Source of the DNA: Ramlibacter sp.
Lineage (GTDB): Bacteria > Pseudomonadota > Gammaproteobacteria > Burkholderiales > Burkholderiaceae_C
Direction of reading: 5' to 3'
Length of the DNA: 7,657 nt
Assembly (NCBI GenBank): GCA_025351615.1
Contig: JANXVP010000044.1
Span: 1 to 7,657 of the forward strand
Within the stretch, counting starts at the first letter, position 1; the number at the start of each line of letters is the position of its first letter. A model generated the notes under the pieces. The model saw nothing but the letters and a program-made list of their open reading frames with translations. It did not search any database and was not told the origin of the DNA. Below, in pieces: positions 1 to 6,878 of this stretch. Both the position numbers and the translations under genes were made by a program.

Positions 1-934
1 GGCCACGCGAGGCAAGAACTTCCTTGATTTCGTTGAGCGACTTGCGACCCAGGTTCGGAGTCTTGAGCAACTCGTTCTCGGTGCGCTGGATCAGGTCACC
101 GATGTAATAGATGTTTTCGGCCTTCAGGCAGTTCGCGGAACGGACAGTGAGCTCCAGCTCATCGACAGGGCGCAACAGGATCGGGTCAAACTGCTGCGAG
201 CTGCGCTGCACCGGAGCGTCGAAGGCGGCGAGTTCGCTGCCTTCGAGCTGGGCGAACACGGCCAGCTGCTCGACCAGGATCTTGGCCGAAGCGCGGACCG
301 CATCTTCGGCCGTGATCGCGCCGTTGGTCTCGATCTCGACAACCAGCTTGTCCAGGTCGGTGCGCTGCTCGACGCGGGCGCTTTCGACGGTGTAGCTCAC
401 GCGCTTGACCGGCGAGAACGACGCGTCCAGCACGATCCGGCCGATCGACTTGGTGGGCTCGTCGGCGTAGCGGCGCATCGTGCCGGGCACATAGCCACGG
501 CCCTTCTCGACCTTGATCTGCATGTCGATCTTGCCGCCCTGCGACAGGTGGGCGATGACATGGTCGGGATTGACGATCTCGACGTCATGCGGGGTCTGGA
601 TGTCGGCGGCGGTGACGATGCCTTCGCCGTCCTTGCGCAGGCTGAGGGTGACCTCATCGCGGTTGTGCAGCTTGAACACCACGCCCTTGAGGTTCAGCAG
701 GATGCTGACAACGTCTTCCTGGACACCGTCGATCGACGAGTACTCGTGCAGGACGCCGGCGATCGTGACTTCGGTCGCCGAATAACCAACCATCGACGAC
801 AGCAGCACCCGGCGCAGGGCGTTGCCCAGCGTATGGCCGTAGCCACGCTCGAACGGCTCGAGCGTCACCTTGGCCTTGTTGGGCGCAAGCTGCTCGACAT
901 TGATGGCTTTGGGTTTGAGCAAATTGGTTTGCAT
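1..934 (-). CDS. rpoA: RNA polymerase alpha subunit (3' end outside window)
   Basis: The alpha subunit dimerises to start assembly of RNA polymerase, and its C-terminal domain contacts UP-element DNA and activators. Translating back from the ATG at 934-932 ([16 protein letters not shown]) gives 311 uninterrupted codons that run off the left edge, ending in VLASRG; the family is about 325-330 residues, so roughly 15-20 are missing. The N-terminal dimerisation domain shows [15 protein letters not shown] (residues 33-47), and R42 corresponds to E. coli R45. The linker is near 233-250. The C-terminal domain keeps every residue of the E. coli DNA-binding determinant at the same number: R265, N268, C269, G296, K298, S299 and E302. 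The SD is AGAGGAAG, with 8 nt between its AGGA core and the start. It is the last gene seen of the alpha operon, 141 nt after rpsD; rplQ would be expected next, outside the window. No frameshift was seen. Confidence 0.98.
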   Translation of the reverse strand, partial: MQTNLLKPKAINVEQLAPNKAKVTLEPFERGYGHTLGNALRRVLLSSMVGYSATEVTIAGVLHEYSSIDGVQEDVVSILLNLKGVVFKLHNRDEVTLSLRKDGEGIVTAADIQTPHDVEIVNPDHVIAHLSQGGKIDMQIKVEKGRGYVPGTMRRYADEPTKSIGRIVLDASFSPVKRVSYTVESARVEQRTDLDKLVVEIETNGAITAEDAVRASAKILVEQLAVFAQLEGSELAAFDAPVQRSSQQFDPILLRPVDELELTVRSANCLKAENIYYIGDLIQRTENELLKTPNLGRKSLNEIKEVLASRG

Positions 935-994
935 GCAGGACTTCCTCTCAATACCCCCGGCTCGTTACACCGGTAAGGCTGGTGAAGTGCCCAA

Positions 995-1012
995 GCCGCG
1001 GTGCCCCGCAGC
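995..1012 (-). other. Hairpin in the rpoA leader
   Basis: GCTGCGG (1012-1006), loop GGCA, pairs with CCGCGGC (1001-995), seven pairs including one G-U. It lies about 60 nt before the rpoA start, in the 141-nt rpsD-rpoA spacer. GC-rich spacers often show such repeats by chance, so a function is uncertain. I saw no credible promoter in the rest of this spacer. Confidence 0.35.
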
Positions 1013-1020
1013 AGGGAACT

Positions 1021-1056
1021 AAAAAACATAAGGACAAGGCGGCGAAGCTGCCTCGT
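1021..1056 (-). terminator. Possible weak terminator or attenuator between rpsD and rpoA
   Basis: In the mRNA, ACGAGGCAGC (1056-1047), loop UUC, pairs with GCCGCCUUGU (1043-1034). This makes a ten-position stem with one G-U pair and one A-C mismatch. Outer AAGG (1065-1062) can also pair with CCUU (1033-1030) across a bulge. Six U residues (1026-1021) follow, but seven nt after the inner stem, farther than in an efficient intrinsic terminator. If functional it would give partial termination or a 3' processing end before rpoA; full termination is unlikely because rpoA is normally read from this operon. Confidence 0.25.
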
Positions 1057-1067
1057 TTTCTCCTTCT

Positions 1068-1087
1068 TACTCGCGTTAACGCGAGTA
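1068..1087 (-). repeat. Perfect 20-bp palindrome centred on the rpsD stop codon
   Basis: The arm TACTCGCGTT is followed directly by its exact reverse complement AACGCGAGTA. The centre is GTTAAC, and the TAA stop of rpsD (1078-1076) lies in it. The left half encodes the last S4 residues (YSR), so that half is constrained by the protein, but the right half is noncoding. In RNA it could form about an 8-bp hairpin with a four-base loop. No U-run follows directly, so it is not a typical terminator. A role in mRNA stability, processing or ribosome release is only inferred. Confidence 0.6.
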
Positions 1088-1699
1088 CAACTCCACGATC
1101 AGCGCTTCCTTGACGTCGGCTGCGAACTCATCGCGGTCCGGCACCTTCTTGAACGTGCCTTCGGCCTTGTCGGCGTTGACTTCGACCCAAGCCGGCAAAC
1201 CGACTTGCTGGGCCAGCTGAAGCGCTTCGACGATGCGGTTCTGCTTCTTGGACTTGTCGCGAACCGCAATCACGTCGCCGGTCTTGACCATGTAAGAGGG
1301 AATGTTGACCGGCTGGCCGTTGACGGTGATCGCCTTGTGCGACACCAGCTGGCGCGCCTCGGCGCGCGTGGAGCCGAAGCCCATGCGGTACACCACGTTG
1401 TCCAGGCGGGACTCGAGGATGAACAGCAGATTGGCGCCGGTATTGCCACGGCGGCGGTCGGCTTCGGTGAAATACTTGCGGAACTGGCGCTCCAGGATGC
1501 CGTACATCCGCTTGACCTTCTGCTTCTCGCGCAACTGCAGTCCATAGTCTGAGGTGCGCTGGCCCGAGGTGCGGCCGTGCTGGCCGGGCTTGGAGTCGAA
1601 CTTGGCCTTGTCCGCGATCGAGCGGCGCGCGCTCTTGAGGAACAGGTCCGTGCCTTCGCGGCGGGAGAGTTTGGCCTTGGGGCCGAGGTAACGTGCCAC
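1076..1699 (-). CDS. rpsD: 30S ribosomal protein S4
   Basis: S4 is a primary 16S rRNA binder that nucleates 30S assembly at the 5' domain five-way junction. In E. coli it also represses translation of the alpha operon. The 207-residue product is full length. It opens [20 protein letters not shown], carries the [10 protein letters not shown] stretch (38-46), and has the S4 RNA-binding domain at about 97-147 ([20 protein letters not shown]). There is no cysteine in the N-terminal region, so this is the zinc-free form. The start is GTG (1699-1697), fixed by homology to the usual MARY start and by AAGGA six nt upstream (1710-1706); no ATG fits. It lies after a 117-nt hairpin-rich spacer and before a 141-nt spacer. 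Its TAA stop sits at the centre of a perfect palindrome. Confidence 0.98.
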   Translation of the reverse strand: MARYLGPKAKLSRREGTDLFLKSARRSIADKAKFDSKPGQHGRTSGQRTSDYGLQLREKQKVKRMYGILERQFRKYFTEADRRRGNTGANLLFILESRLDNVVYRMGFGSTRAEARQLVSHKAITVNGQPVNIPSYMVKTGDVIAVRDKSKKQNRIVEALQLAQQVGLPAWVEVNADKAEGTFKKVPDRDEFAADVKEALIVELYSR

Positions 1700-1721
1700 T
1701 TTGCTTCCTTTACGTCATCTG

Positions 1722-1828
1722 CCGCAGCCAACTGCTGCGGGAGCCGGTCACCCTGGGGTGCCGGCGGTGGGCTTGGTTGAAAACCAATTCATCCGTCGTA
1801 TTTGATCGCACAGCGATCAGATACGACG
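1722..1828 (-). promoter_or_regulatory. Four-hairpin array in the rpsK-rpsD spacer, candidate rpsD leader
   Basis: Four inverted repeats follow one another in the mRNA between S11 and S4. H1 (1828-1794) has arms CGTCGTAT and TGATCGC separated by one C-A mismatch, with a TGT loop; both arms repeat exactly in reverse complement and the rpsK TGA lies in the 5' arm. H2 (1787-1773) is TTGGTT, loop TTC, AACCAA. H3 (1765-1743) is GCCGG-CACC, loop CCAG, GGTG-A-CCGGC with one bulged A. H4 (1740-1722) is CCGCAGC, loop AGTTG, GCTGCGG. The rpsD SD starts 11 nt after H4. No U-run follows any of them, so they do not look like terminators. The repeats are seen directly. A regulatory or processing role is inferred; S4 autoregulation is one possibility. 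Confidence 0.5.
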
Positions 1829-2221
1829 TCTTTTCTGAGGGCGGCAGCCGTTGTGCGGGACCGGCGTCACGTCGGCAATCGATGTGATGCGGATGCCCAG
1901 CGCGGCCAGCGCCCGGACCGACGACTCGCGACCAGGGCCGGGGCCCTTGATCTCGATGTCGAGGTTCTTGATGCCTTGTTCGATGGCGGCACGGCCGGCC
2001 ACTTCGGAAGCCACCTGGGCTGCGAAGGGGGTCGACTTGCGCGAACCCTTGAAGCCCTGGCCGCCCGAGGACGCCCAGGACAGGGCGTTGCCCTGGCGGT
2101 CGGTGATCGTGATGATCGTGTTGTTGAAGGACGCGTGCACGTGGCAGACGCCGTCGGACACGTTCTTGCGAACCTTCTTGCGCACGCGTTGTGCGGCATT
2201 ATTGGCGGGGGCTTTGGCCAT
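1817..2221 (-). CDS. rpsK: 30S ribosomal protein S11
   Basis: S11 sits on the platform of the 30S subunit and helps shape the mRNA exit region next to S7, S18 and S21. The product is 134 residues, slightly longer than E. coli S11 because of the N-terminal extension ([20 protein letters not shown]). Family landmarks are [19 protein letters not shown] (23-41), [20 protein letters not shown] (49-68), [13 protein letters not shown] (93-105) and the basic tail CRPQKRRRI. The N124-G125 pair in PHNGC matches the site where E. coli S11 carries an isoaspartate. The ATG follows rpsM by 18 nt with a modest SD-like GGGAAAGAG. The TGA stop lies inside the 5' arm of a strong hairpin. Confidence 0.98.
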   Translation of the reverse strand: MAKAPANNAAQRVRKKVRKNVSDGVCHVHASFNNTIITITDRQGNALSWASSGGQGFKGSRKSTPFAAQVASEVAGRAAIEQGIKNLDIEIKGPGPGRESSVRALAALGIRITSIADVTPVPHNGCRPQKRRRI

Positions 2222-2239
2222 GACTGTTCTCTTTCCCGA

Positions 2240-2605
2240 TTATTTCTTCAGTGCCTGGGCGGCCTTGCGCGGTCCCTTGCGGGTGCGGGCGTTGGTGCGC
2301 GTGCGCTGTCCGCGCATGGGCAGGCCGCGCCGATGGCGAAAGCCCCGGTAGCAGCCGATGTCCATCAGGCGCTTGATGTTCATCGTGGTTTCGCGGCGCA
2401 GGTCGCCTTCGATCGTGAACTGCCCGATCTGGTCGCGGATTTTCTCCAGGTCGCCGTCCGTCAGGTCCTTGACCTTCTTGGAATAGGCGATGCCTGTCGC
2501 TTCGCAGATCATGCGAGCGCGGGTGCGGCCGATGCCGAAAATCGCAGTCAGGCCAATTTCGGCGTGCTGATGCGGCGGAATGTTGATGCCAGCGATACGT
2601 GCCAT
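2240..2605 (-). CDS. rpsM: 30S ribosomal protein S13
   Basis: S13 is in the 30S head, bridges to the 50S subunit, and contacts P-site tRNA with its C-terminal tail. The 121-residue product matches the family from [19 protein letters not shown]. It has the helical [16 protein letters not shown] segment (24-39), EGDLRRE (66-72), [19 protein letters not shown] (85-103) and a strongly basic C-terminus. The ATG is preceded by AGAGGA five nt upstream and lies 24 nt after rpmJ. In E. coli the S4-binding pseudoknot of the alpha operon covers the rpsM start. I could not identify an equivalent pseudoknot by eye here. Confidence 0.98.
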   Translation of the reverse strand: MARIAGINIPPHQHAEIGLTAIFGIGRTRARMICEATGIAYSKKVKDLTDGDLEKIRDQIGQFTIEGDLRRETTMNIKRLMDIGCYRGFRHRRGLPMRGQRTRTNARTRKGPRKAAQALKK

Positions 2606-2629
2606 GTTCGTCCTCTATAACTCTTGCGA

Positions 2630-2743
2630 TCAGCCCTGGCGCTGCTTGTGACGCGGATCGGTGCAGATCACGCGGACAACGCCCTTGCGGCGGATGATTT
2701 TGCAGTTGCGGCAAATTTTCTTGACCGAAGCCGAAACTCTCAT
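2630..2743 (-). CDS. rpmJ: 50S ribosomal protein L36, zinc-binding form
   Basis: L36 is the smallest 50S protein and stabilises 23S rRNA junctions near the base of the L7/L12 stalk region. The 37-residue product was read directly from the ATG at 2743-2741 to the TGA at 2632-2630. It begins [20 protein letters not shown] and ends DPRHKQRQG. The zinc ligands are present as C11-x2-C14-x12-C27-x4-H32, so this is the C+ form, the type whose zinc-free paralogue is induced under zinc starvation in many bacteria. A strong AGGAG lies six nt before the start. It follows infA by 41 nt and precedes rpsM by 24 nt, the usual position. Confidence 0.97.
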   Translation of the reverse strand: MRVSASVKKICRNCKIIRRKGVVRVICTDPRHKQRQG

Positions 2744-2771
2744 GTCGTTCTCCTAAAACTCTTTCCAGCAG

Positions 2772-2797
2772 CCGCGCCAGGTAACTACCTGACGCGG
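2772..2797 (-). repeat. 26-nt near-perfect inverted repeat over the infA stop codon
   Basis: In the mRNA, CCGCGTCAGGTA (2797-2786) is followed by two bases and then TACCTGGCGCGG (2783-2772). The arms pair at all twelve positions with one G-U, though the innermost A-T pair would open to give a four-base loop. The TAG of infA (2787-2785) lies at the tip. The 5' arm encodes the last IF-1 residues, while the 3' arm is spacer. No adequate U-run follows; the rpmJ SD AGGAG begins about 20 nt downstream. It may be an mRNA stability or processing element (inferred). Confidence 0.55.
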
Positions 2798-3003
2798 AAC
2801 ACAATTCGTGCCCTCGACAAATCGTAGGGCCTCAACTCCACGGTGACCTTGTCACCCGGAAGAATGCGGATGTAGTGCATCCGCATCTTTCCCGAAATAT
2901 GTCCGAGCACCACATGCCCGTTTTCCAGCCTCACGCGGAAAGTCGCGGTCGGCAGGTTCTCCACGACTTCACCCTGCATCTGGACGACATCGTCTTTCGA
3001 CAT
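2785..3003 (-). CDS. infA: Translation initiation factor IF-1
   Basis: IF-1 is a single OB-fold (S1-like) protein that occupies the 30S A site during initiation and cooperates with IF-2 and IF-3. The 72-residue length is typical. The conserved core is clear: [10 protein letters not shown] (9-18), [20 protein letters not shown] (22-41), [14 protein letters not shown] (44-57) and [12 protein letters not shown] (59-70). The ATG is only 3 nt after the secY TGA. The preceding bases show no good SD, so translation probably depends on coupling to secY. A 26-nt hairpin overlaps its TAG stop. infA between secY and rpmJ is common in betaproteobacteria and Gram-positives but not in E. coli. Confidence 0.97.
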   Translation of the reverse strand: MSKDDVVQMQGEVVENLPTATFRVRLENGHVVLGHISGKMRMHYIRILPGDKVTVELRPYDLSRARIVFRVR

Positions 3004-3006
3004 GTC

Positions 3007-4326
3007 TCACGCACCGGGCGAGGTCTTGAAATTGGCTTTCTTCAGCAGCGATTCGTATTGCTGCGACATCAAATAATTCTGGACCTGGGCCATGAAATCC
3101 ATGGTCACCACCACGATGATCAGCAGCGAGGTGCCACCGAAATAGAAGGGTACGTTGTACTTGAGGATCAGGAATTCGGGCAGCAGGCAGACGAAGGTGA
3201 TGTACACCGCTCCTGCCAACGTCAGGCGAACCAGGATCTTGTCAATGTAGCGCGCCGTCTGCTCGCCCGGGCGGATCCCCGGAATAAAGGCGCCGCTCTT
3301 CTTCAGGTTGTCGGCGGTCTCCCGGCTGTTGAACACCAGCGCCGTGTAGAAGAAGCAGAAGAACACGATAGCGCTGGCGTACAGCAGCACGTAGATCGGC
3401 TGTCCCGGCGTCAGCGTGCCGGCAATGTCCTTGAGCCAGCGCATGGAGTCGCCGGTGGCGAACCAGCCGACCACCGTCGCCGGCAGCAGGATGATCGACG
3501 AAGCGAAGATCGGCGGAATCACGCCGGCCATGTTCAGCTTGAGTGGCAAGTGCGACGACTGCCCGCCATACACCTTGTTGCCCACCTGCCGCCGCGCGTA
3601 ATTGACCAGGATTTTTCGCTGGCCGCGCTCGACGAAGACCACGAAGTAGGTCACCAGCGCGATCACGATCACGATGAAAATCGCCACCAGGACGTTCATG
3701 GCGCCGGTGCGGACCAGTTCCAGCAAACCGCCGATCGCATTGGGCAGGCCCGCCGCGATGCCGGCGAAGATCAGGATCGAAATGCCGTTGCCCAGCCCAC
3801 GCTCGGTAATCTGCTCACCCAGCCACATCAGGAACATGGTGCCCGCCGTCAGGCTGACAACCGCCGTCATGCGGAACCCGAAGCCGGGATTGAGCACCAG
3901 GCCGGCCGAGCCTTCCAGCGCCGTGGCGATGCCCAGCGACTGGAACAGGGCCAGGCCCAGCGTGCCGTACCGTGTGTATTGCGTGATCTTGCGGCGACCG
4001 GATTCGCCCTCTTTCTTGAGCTGCTCGAACGTCGGCACGACGTACGTGAGCAACTGCATGATGATCGAGGCCGAGATGTACGGCATGATGCCCAGCGCGA
4101 ACACGGTGAAGCGCGACAGCGCGCCGCCCGAAAACATGTTGAACAGGCTCAGGATCCCGCCCTGCTGGCCCTTGAACAGCTGCGCCAGCTGGTCGGGGTT
4201 GATGCCAGGCACGGGAATGTGCGCGCCGACGCGGTAAACCACCAGCGCGAGCAGCAGGAAAACCAGCCGGCGACGCAGGTCGCCGAACTTGCCGGTCTTT
4301 GCAATTTGAGCTGCGCTAGTAGCCAC
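3007..4326 (-). CDS. secY: Protein translocase channel subunit SecY
   Basis: SecY is the inner-membrane pore of the SecYEG translocon that passes unfolded proteins from SecA or the ribosome. The 439 residues match the family length and should make ten membrane helices, the first at about 20-37. Visible landmarks are the plug region [16 protein letters not shown] (56-71), [11 protein letters not shown] (79-89), [16 protein letters not shown] (107-122), the cytoplasmic loop [16 protein letters not shown] (231-246), [19 protein letters not shown] (259-277) and the second large loop [18 protein letters not shown] (340-357). R352 in that loop corresponds to the essential E. coli R357. The start is GTG (4326-4324), with AAGGA (4339-4335) eight nt upstream. 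It follows rplO by 27 nt and nearly touches infA. Confidence 0.98.
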   Translation of the reverse strand: MATSAAQIAKTGKFGDLRRRLVFLLLALVVYRVGAHIPVPGINPDQLAQLFKGQQGGILSLFNMFSGGALSRFTVFALGIMPYISASIIMQLLTYVVPTFEQLKKEGESGRRKITQYTRYGTLGLALFQSLGIATALEGSAGLVLNPGFGFRMTAVVSLTAGTMFLMWLGEQITERGLGNGISILIFAGIAAGLPNAIGGLLELVRTGAMNVLVAIFIVIVIALVTYFVVFVERGQRKILVNYARRQVGNKVYGGQSSHLPLKLNMAGVIPPIFASSIILLPATVVGWFATGDSMRWLKDIAGTLTPGQPIYVLLYASAIVFFCFFYTALVFNSRETADNLKKSGAFIPGIRPGEQTARYIDKILVRLTLAGAVYITFVCLLPEFLILKYNVPFYFGGTSLLIIVVVTMDFMAQVQNYLMSQQYESLLKKANFKTSPGA

Positions 4327-4353
4327 TCGTCTTTTCCTTCATGGTCCGTGCAG

Positions 4354-4806
4354 TCAGGCCTGCTTGCCGACGGCGGCTTCGACGCTGCCACCGGCAGCTT
4401 CAATTGCAGCCTTGGCGCCGGCAGTCGCATAAATGCCCGTCAGCTTGACCGCGATCTTGAGTTCGCCGGTCTTGATGATCTTCACCACCTTGGCGATTTC
4501 AGGGATCAGCCCGGCCTTCTTCAGCGACAGCATGTCGACCTCGGCGGCGCCGAGCTTGCCCAGCGCCTGGAGCGTGACTTCGGCGTTGTACTTCAGCAGG
4601 TGAGACTTGAAGCCGCGCTTGGGCAGGCGCCGCTGCAGCGGCATCTGCCCGCCTTCGAAGCCGACCTTGTGGTAGCCGCCGGCACGGGACTTCTGCCCCT
4701 TGTGGCCGCGACCCGCGGTCTTGCCCAGGCCGGAACCGATGCCGCGGCCGACGCGGCGGCGTGCATGCTTGGAGCCGGCTGCGGGCTTGATGCCATTGAG
4801 TTCCAT
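4354..4806 (-). CDS. rplO: 50S ribosomal protein L15
   Basis: L15 joins the 50S subunit late in assembly and reaches into the 23S rRNA core with its extended glycine/arginine-rich N-terminus. The 150-residue product starts [20 protein letters not shown] and carries the family block [20 protein letters not shown] (20-39), then [18 protein letters not shown] (49-66). The globular C-terminal part ends AAVGKQA. Its ATG directly follows the rpmD TAA with no base between them. The only SD, AAGGTG (4818-4813), lies inside the last codons of rpmD, six nt before the start, so the two genes are probably translated as a coupled pair. secY begins 27 nt downstream. Confidence 0.98.
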   Translation of the reverse strand: MELNGIKPAAGSKHARRRVGRGIGSGLGKTAGRGHKGQKSRAGGYHKVGFEGGQMPLQRRLPKRGFKSHLLKYNAEVTLQALGKLGAAEVDMLSLKKAGLIPEIAKVVKIIKTGELKIAVKLTGIYATAGAKAAIEAAGGSVEAAVGKQA

Positions 4807-4992
4807 TTAGAGCACCTTGACCAGGTAATCGATCTTGTTGATCATGCCGCGCACTGCCGGCGTGTCCTGCAGTTCGCTGACGCTATTGAGCTTGCGCAGG
4901 CCGAGGCCGCGCACGGTGGCGCGGTGGTCGACCTTGGTGCCGATCGGGCTGCGAACCAGCTGGACCTTCACCGTTTTCTGTTGAGTTGCCAT
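4807..4992 (-). CDS. rpmD: 50S ribosomal protein L30
   Basis: L30 is a small 50S protein present in most but not all bacteria. The 61 residues are the typical bacterial length. The product shows [11 protein letters not shown] (10-20), [11 protein letters not shown] (28-38) and a C-terminus ending [10 protein letters not shown]. The ATG is preceded by AGGAG six nt upstream, which sits immediately after the rpsE TGA; the spacer is only 11 nt. The last codons also contain the SD for rplO, and the TAA abuts the rplO ATG. The context, rpsE-rpmD-rplO, is the standard spc order. Confidence 0.97.
   Translation of the reverse strand: MATQQKTVKVQLVRSPIGTKVDHRATVRGLGLRKLNSVSELQDTPAVRGMINKIDYLVKVL
4813..4818 (-). 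promoter_or_regulatory. rplO ribosome binding site inside rpmD
   Basis: AAGGTG lies six nt before the rplO ATG and within the last coding codons of rpmD. Because the rpmD TAA abuts the rplO ATG, a ribosome ending on rpmD is positioned to restart on rplO, which points to translational coupling. Confidence 0.7.
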
Positions 4993-5003
4993 TTGTTGCT
5001 CCT

Positions 5004-5522
5004 TCAGGCGAAGATGTCTTCGACCGACTTGCCGCGCTTGGCCGCCACGTCGGACGGGGTCGTGGCGTTCTTCAGTGCGTCCAGCGTGGCGCGAACCATG
5101 TTGTAGGGATTGGTCGAACCGTGGCTCTTGGCGACGATGTCGGTGATGCCCATCACTTCGAACACCGCGCGCATCGGGCCGCCGGCGATGATGCCGGTGC
5201 CGCGCGGAGCGGGCGACATGATCACGCGGGCCGCGCCATGGTGGCCGGACACGTTGTGGTGGATCGACCCATTGCGCAGCGAGACCTTGGTCATGTTGCG
5301 GCGGGCTTCTTCCATCGCCTTCTGCACGGCTGCCGGCACTTCTTTCGACTTGCCCTTGCCCATGCCGACCCGGCCGTCGCCGTCGCCGACCACCGTCAGT
5401 GCGGCGAAACCGAGAATCCGGCCGCCCTTCACCACTTTGGTCACGCGGTTCACCGCGATCATCTTCTCGCGCATCCCGTCTTCGGGACCGTCACCTTGGG
5501 GTTTTGCCTGAACTCTTGCCAT
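5004..5522 (-). CDS. rpsE: 30S ribosomal protein S5
   Basis: S5 lies at the back of the 30S subunit near the mRNA entry channel and influences decoding accuracy. The 172 residues are close to the family norm. The N-terminal RNA-binding domain (about 16-80) contains the loop [16 protein letters not shown] (24-39), the region altered in known spectinomycin-resistant mutants; it looks wild type here. [20 protein letters not shown] (46-65) and EEARRNM (71-77) follow. The C-terminal domain has [18 protein letters not shown] (105-122) and [15 protein letters not shown] (133-147). The ATG follows rplR by 18 nt with a modest SD-like GGAAAG. Confidence 0.98.
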   Translation of the reverse strand: MARVQAKPQGDGPEDGMREKMIAVNRVTKVVKGGRILGFAALTVVGDGDGRVGMGKGKSKEVPAAVQKAMEEARRNMTKVSLRNGSIHHNVSGHHGAARVIMSPAPRGTGIIAGGPMRAVFEVMGITDIVAKSHGSTNPYNMVRATLDALKNATTPSDVAAKRGKSVEDIFA

Positions 5523-5540
5523 GATGTCTTTCCGTGTCCG

Positions 5541-5906
5541 TTAGAACTGCAGGCCGGCTTCGCGGGCCGCATCGGCCAGCGCCTTGACGCGGCCGTGGTA
5601 CGCAAAACCTGCGCGGTCGAATGCAACTTTTTCGACGCCGGCGGCCCTGGCCTTCTCGGCGATCAGCTTGCCGACCTGCTGGGCAGCAGCGGTGTTGCCA
5701 CCCTTGCCCGAGCCGCCGAGCGACTTGCGCAAGTCGGCCTGGGCCGTCGAGGCCGTCGCCAGCACCTTGCTGCCGTCTTCGGAGATCACCGTCGCGTAGA
5801 TGTGCAGATTGGTACGGTTCACCGTCAGCCGCGCGACGCCTTGCGTCGCAATACGGATGCGGGTCTGGCGCGAACGACGCAGACGCTGCTCTTTTTTGGT
5901 CAACAT
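5541..5906 (-). CDS. rplR: 50S ribosomal protein L18
   Basis: L18 binds 5S rRNA together with L5 and L25 and anchors it in the central protuberance. The 121-residue product has a basic N-terminus ([16 protein letters not shown]), the strand region [20 protein letters not shown] (26-45) and the characteristic end [20 protein letters not shown] (96-115) followed by EAGLQF. The ATG lies 11 nt after rplF. Its likely SD, AAGGGA, begins in the rplF TAA stop, so coupling to rplF is likely. rpsE follows after 18 nt. Confidence 0.98.
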   Translation of the reverse strand: MLTKKEQRLRRSRQTRIRIATQGVARLTVNRTNLHIYATVISEDGSKVLATASTAQADLRKSLGGSGKGGNTAAAQQVGKLIAEKARAAGVEKVAFDRAGFAYHGRVKALADAAREAGLQF

Positions 5907-5917
5907 GATTGCGTCCC

Positions 5918-6451
5918 TTACTTCTTCTTGGTCTCTTTGATCGTGATCTTCTCGTCCGAATAGCGGATGCCCTTGCCCTTGTAGGGCTCGGGCGGACGAA
6001 TCGCACGGATCTCGGCGGCCACCTGGCCCACGCGCTGGCGGTCGGCACCCTTGATCACGACTTCGGTCGGGGTCGGAGTCGCCACCGTGATGCCCGCTGG
6101 CATGTCCTTGTTCACCGGGTGGGAGTAACCCACCGTCAGGTTCAGCTTGGCGCCCTGGGCCTGGGCCTTGTAGCCCACGCCGACCAAATTGAGCTTCTTC
6201 TCGAAGCCCTTGGTCACACCGACCACCATGTTGTTGACCAGCTGGCGCATGGTGCCGCTCATGGCATTGGCTTCACGCGACTCGTTGGCCGGCAGGAAGC
6301 TCAGCTTGCCATCCTTGTTGGCGATCGTCACCAGCTGGTTCAGGGCCAGCGACAGCGTGCCGCCCGTGCCCTTGACACTGATCTGGTCTTGCTTGATCGA
6401 CACATCCACGCCTTGCGGGACGGCGACCGGCATTTTTCCGACTCGGGACAT
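5918..6451 (-). CDS. rplF: 50S ribosomal protein L6
   Basis: L6 binds 23S rRNA near the sarcin-ricin loop and the factor-binding site, and is needed for late 50S assembly. The 177 residues match the family. The protein is a tandem duplication of one fold: repeat 1 spans roughly 1-82, starting [15 protein letters not shown] and including [16 protein letters not shown] (68-83), and repeat 2 runs from there to the end. The family signature [16 protein letters not shown] (152-167) is intact, with a lysine-rich tail ETKKK. The ATG is 15 nt after rpsH, with a purine-rich GGGAAGGAAAG upstream and 8 nt between AGGA and the start. Confidence 0.98.
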   Translation of the reverse strand: MSRVGKMPVAVPQGVDVSIKQDQISVKGTGGTLSLALNQLVTIANKDGKLSFLPANESREANAMSGTMRQLVNNMVVGVTKGFEKKLNLVGVGYKAQAQGAKLNLTVGYSHPVNKDMPAGITVATPTPTEVVIKGADRQRVGQVAAEIRAIRPPEPYKGKGIRYSDEKITIKETKKK

Positions 6452-6466
6452 TTTTCTTTCCTTCCC

Positions 6467-6862
6467 TTAAGCCACGTAGCAGAGCACTTCGCCACCGACA
6501 CCGGTCGCGCGCGCCTTGCGGTCGGTCATCACGCCCTTGGGGGTGGTGACGATCGCCACGCCCAGGCCGTTCATGACCTGCGGAATGGCGTCGCGGCCCT
6601 TGTACACGCGCAGGCCGGGACGGCTCACGCGCTCGATGCGCTCGATCACCGGGCGACCGGCGTAGTACTTCAGCGAGATTTCAAGTTCGGACTTGCCGTC
6701 TTGCGTCTTCACCTGGAAACCGTCGATGTAGCCTTCGTCCTTCAGCACCTGCGCGATGGCAATCTTCACCTTGGAAGACGGCACCGACACGGTGGGCTTG
6801 GCCACCATCTGCGCATTGCGGATGCGGGTCAGCAGGTCGGCAATGGGATCACTCATGCTCAT
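6467..6862 (-). CDS. rpsH: 30S ribosomal protein S8
   Basis: S8 binds helix 21 of 16S rRNA and organises the central domain. In E. coli it also represses the spc operon by binding the mRNA near the rplE start. The 131-residue product begins [18 protein letters not shown], has [19 protein letters not shown] (27-45), and ends with the signature [18 protein letters not shown] (101-118) and GGEVLCYVA. Two in-frame ATGs occur two codons apart. The first (6862-6860) is chosen because AGGAGAG sits six nt before it and E. coli S8 also starts MSM. The rplE start lies outside the window, so an S8-binding mRNA site could not be examined. Confidence 0.98.
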   Translation of the reverse strand: MSMSDPIADLLTRIRNAQMVAKPTVSVPSSKVKIAIAQVLKDEGYIDGFQVKTQDGKSELEISLKYYAGRPVIERIERVSRPGLRVYKGRDAIPQVMNGLGVAIVTTPKGVMTDRKARATGVGGEVLCYVA

Positions 6863-6878
6863 TTAAATCTCTCCTGCC

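Noticed and set aside
935..1075. An internal promoter for rpoA in the spacer
   Set aside because: I could not find a convincing -35/-10 pair at suitable spacing; only hairpins and a T-run are visible.
1802..2620. A 272-codon plus-strand frame opposite rpsK and rpsM
   Set aside because: It covers two clear ribosomal genes in antisense and has no recognisable product.
2199..2804. A 201-codon minus-strand frame overlapping rpmJ and rpsM in another phase
   Set aside because: The true frames there encode L36 and S13; this frame gives no recognisable protein.
2875..5106. A 743-codon open frame on the plus strand, opposite infA, secY, rplO, rpmD and rpsE
   Set aside because: It is an antisense shadow. 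Its product is rich in His, Gln, Arg and Asp with no recognisable domain, and it lies across five conserved minus-strand genes; high GC at third positions removes stops from this frame.
4986..5963. A 325-codon plus-strand frame opposite rpsE and rplR
   Set aside because: Antisense shadow of conserved genes with a biased composition.
6467..6856. A later S8 start at the second ATG (6856)
   Set aside because: The SD AGGAGAG is better placed for the first ATG at 6862, and MSM is the E. coli start.
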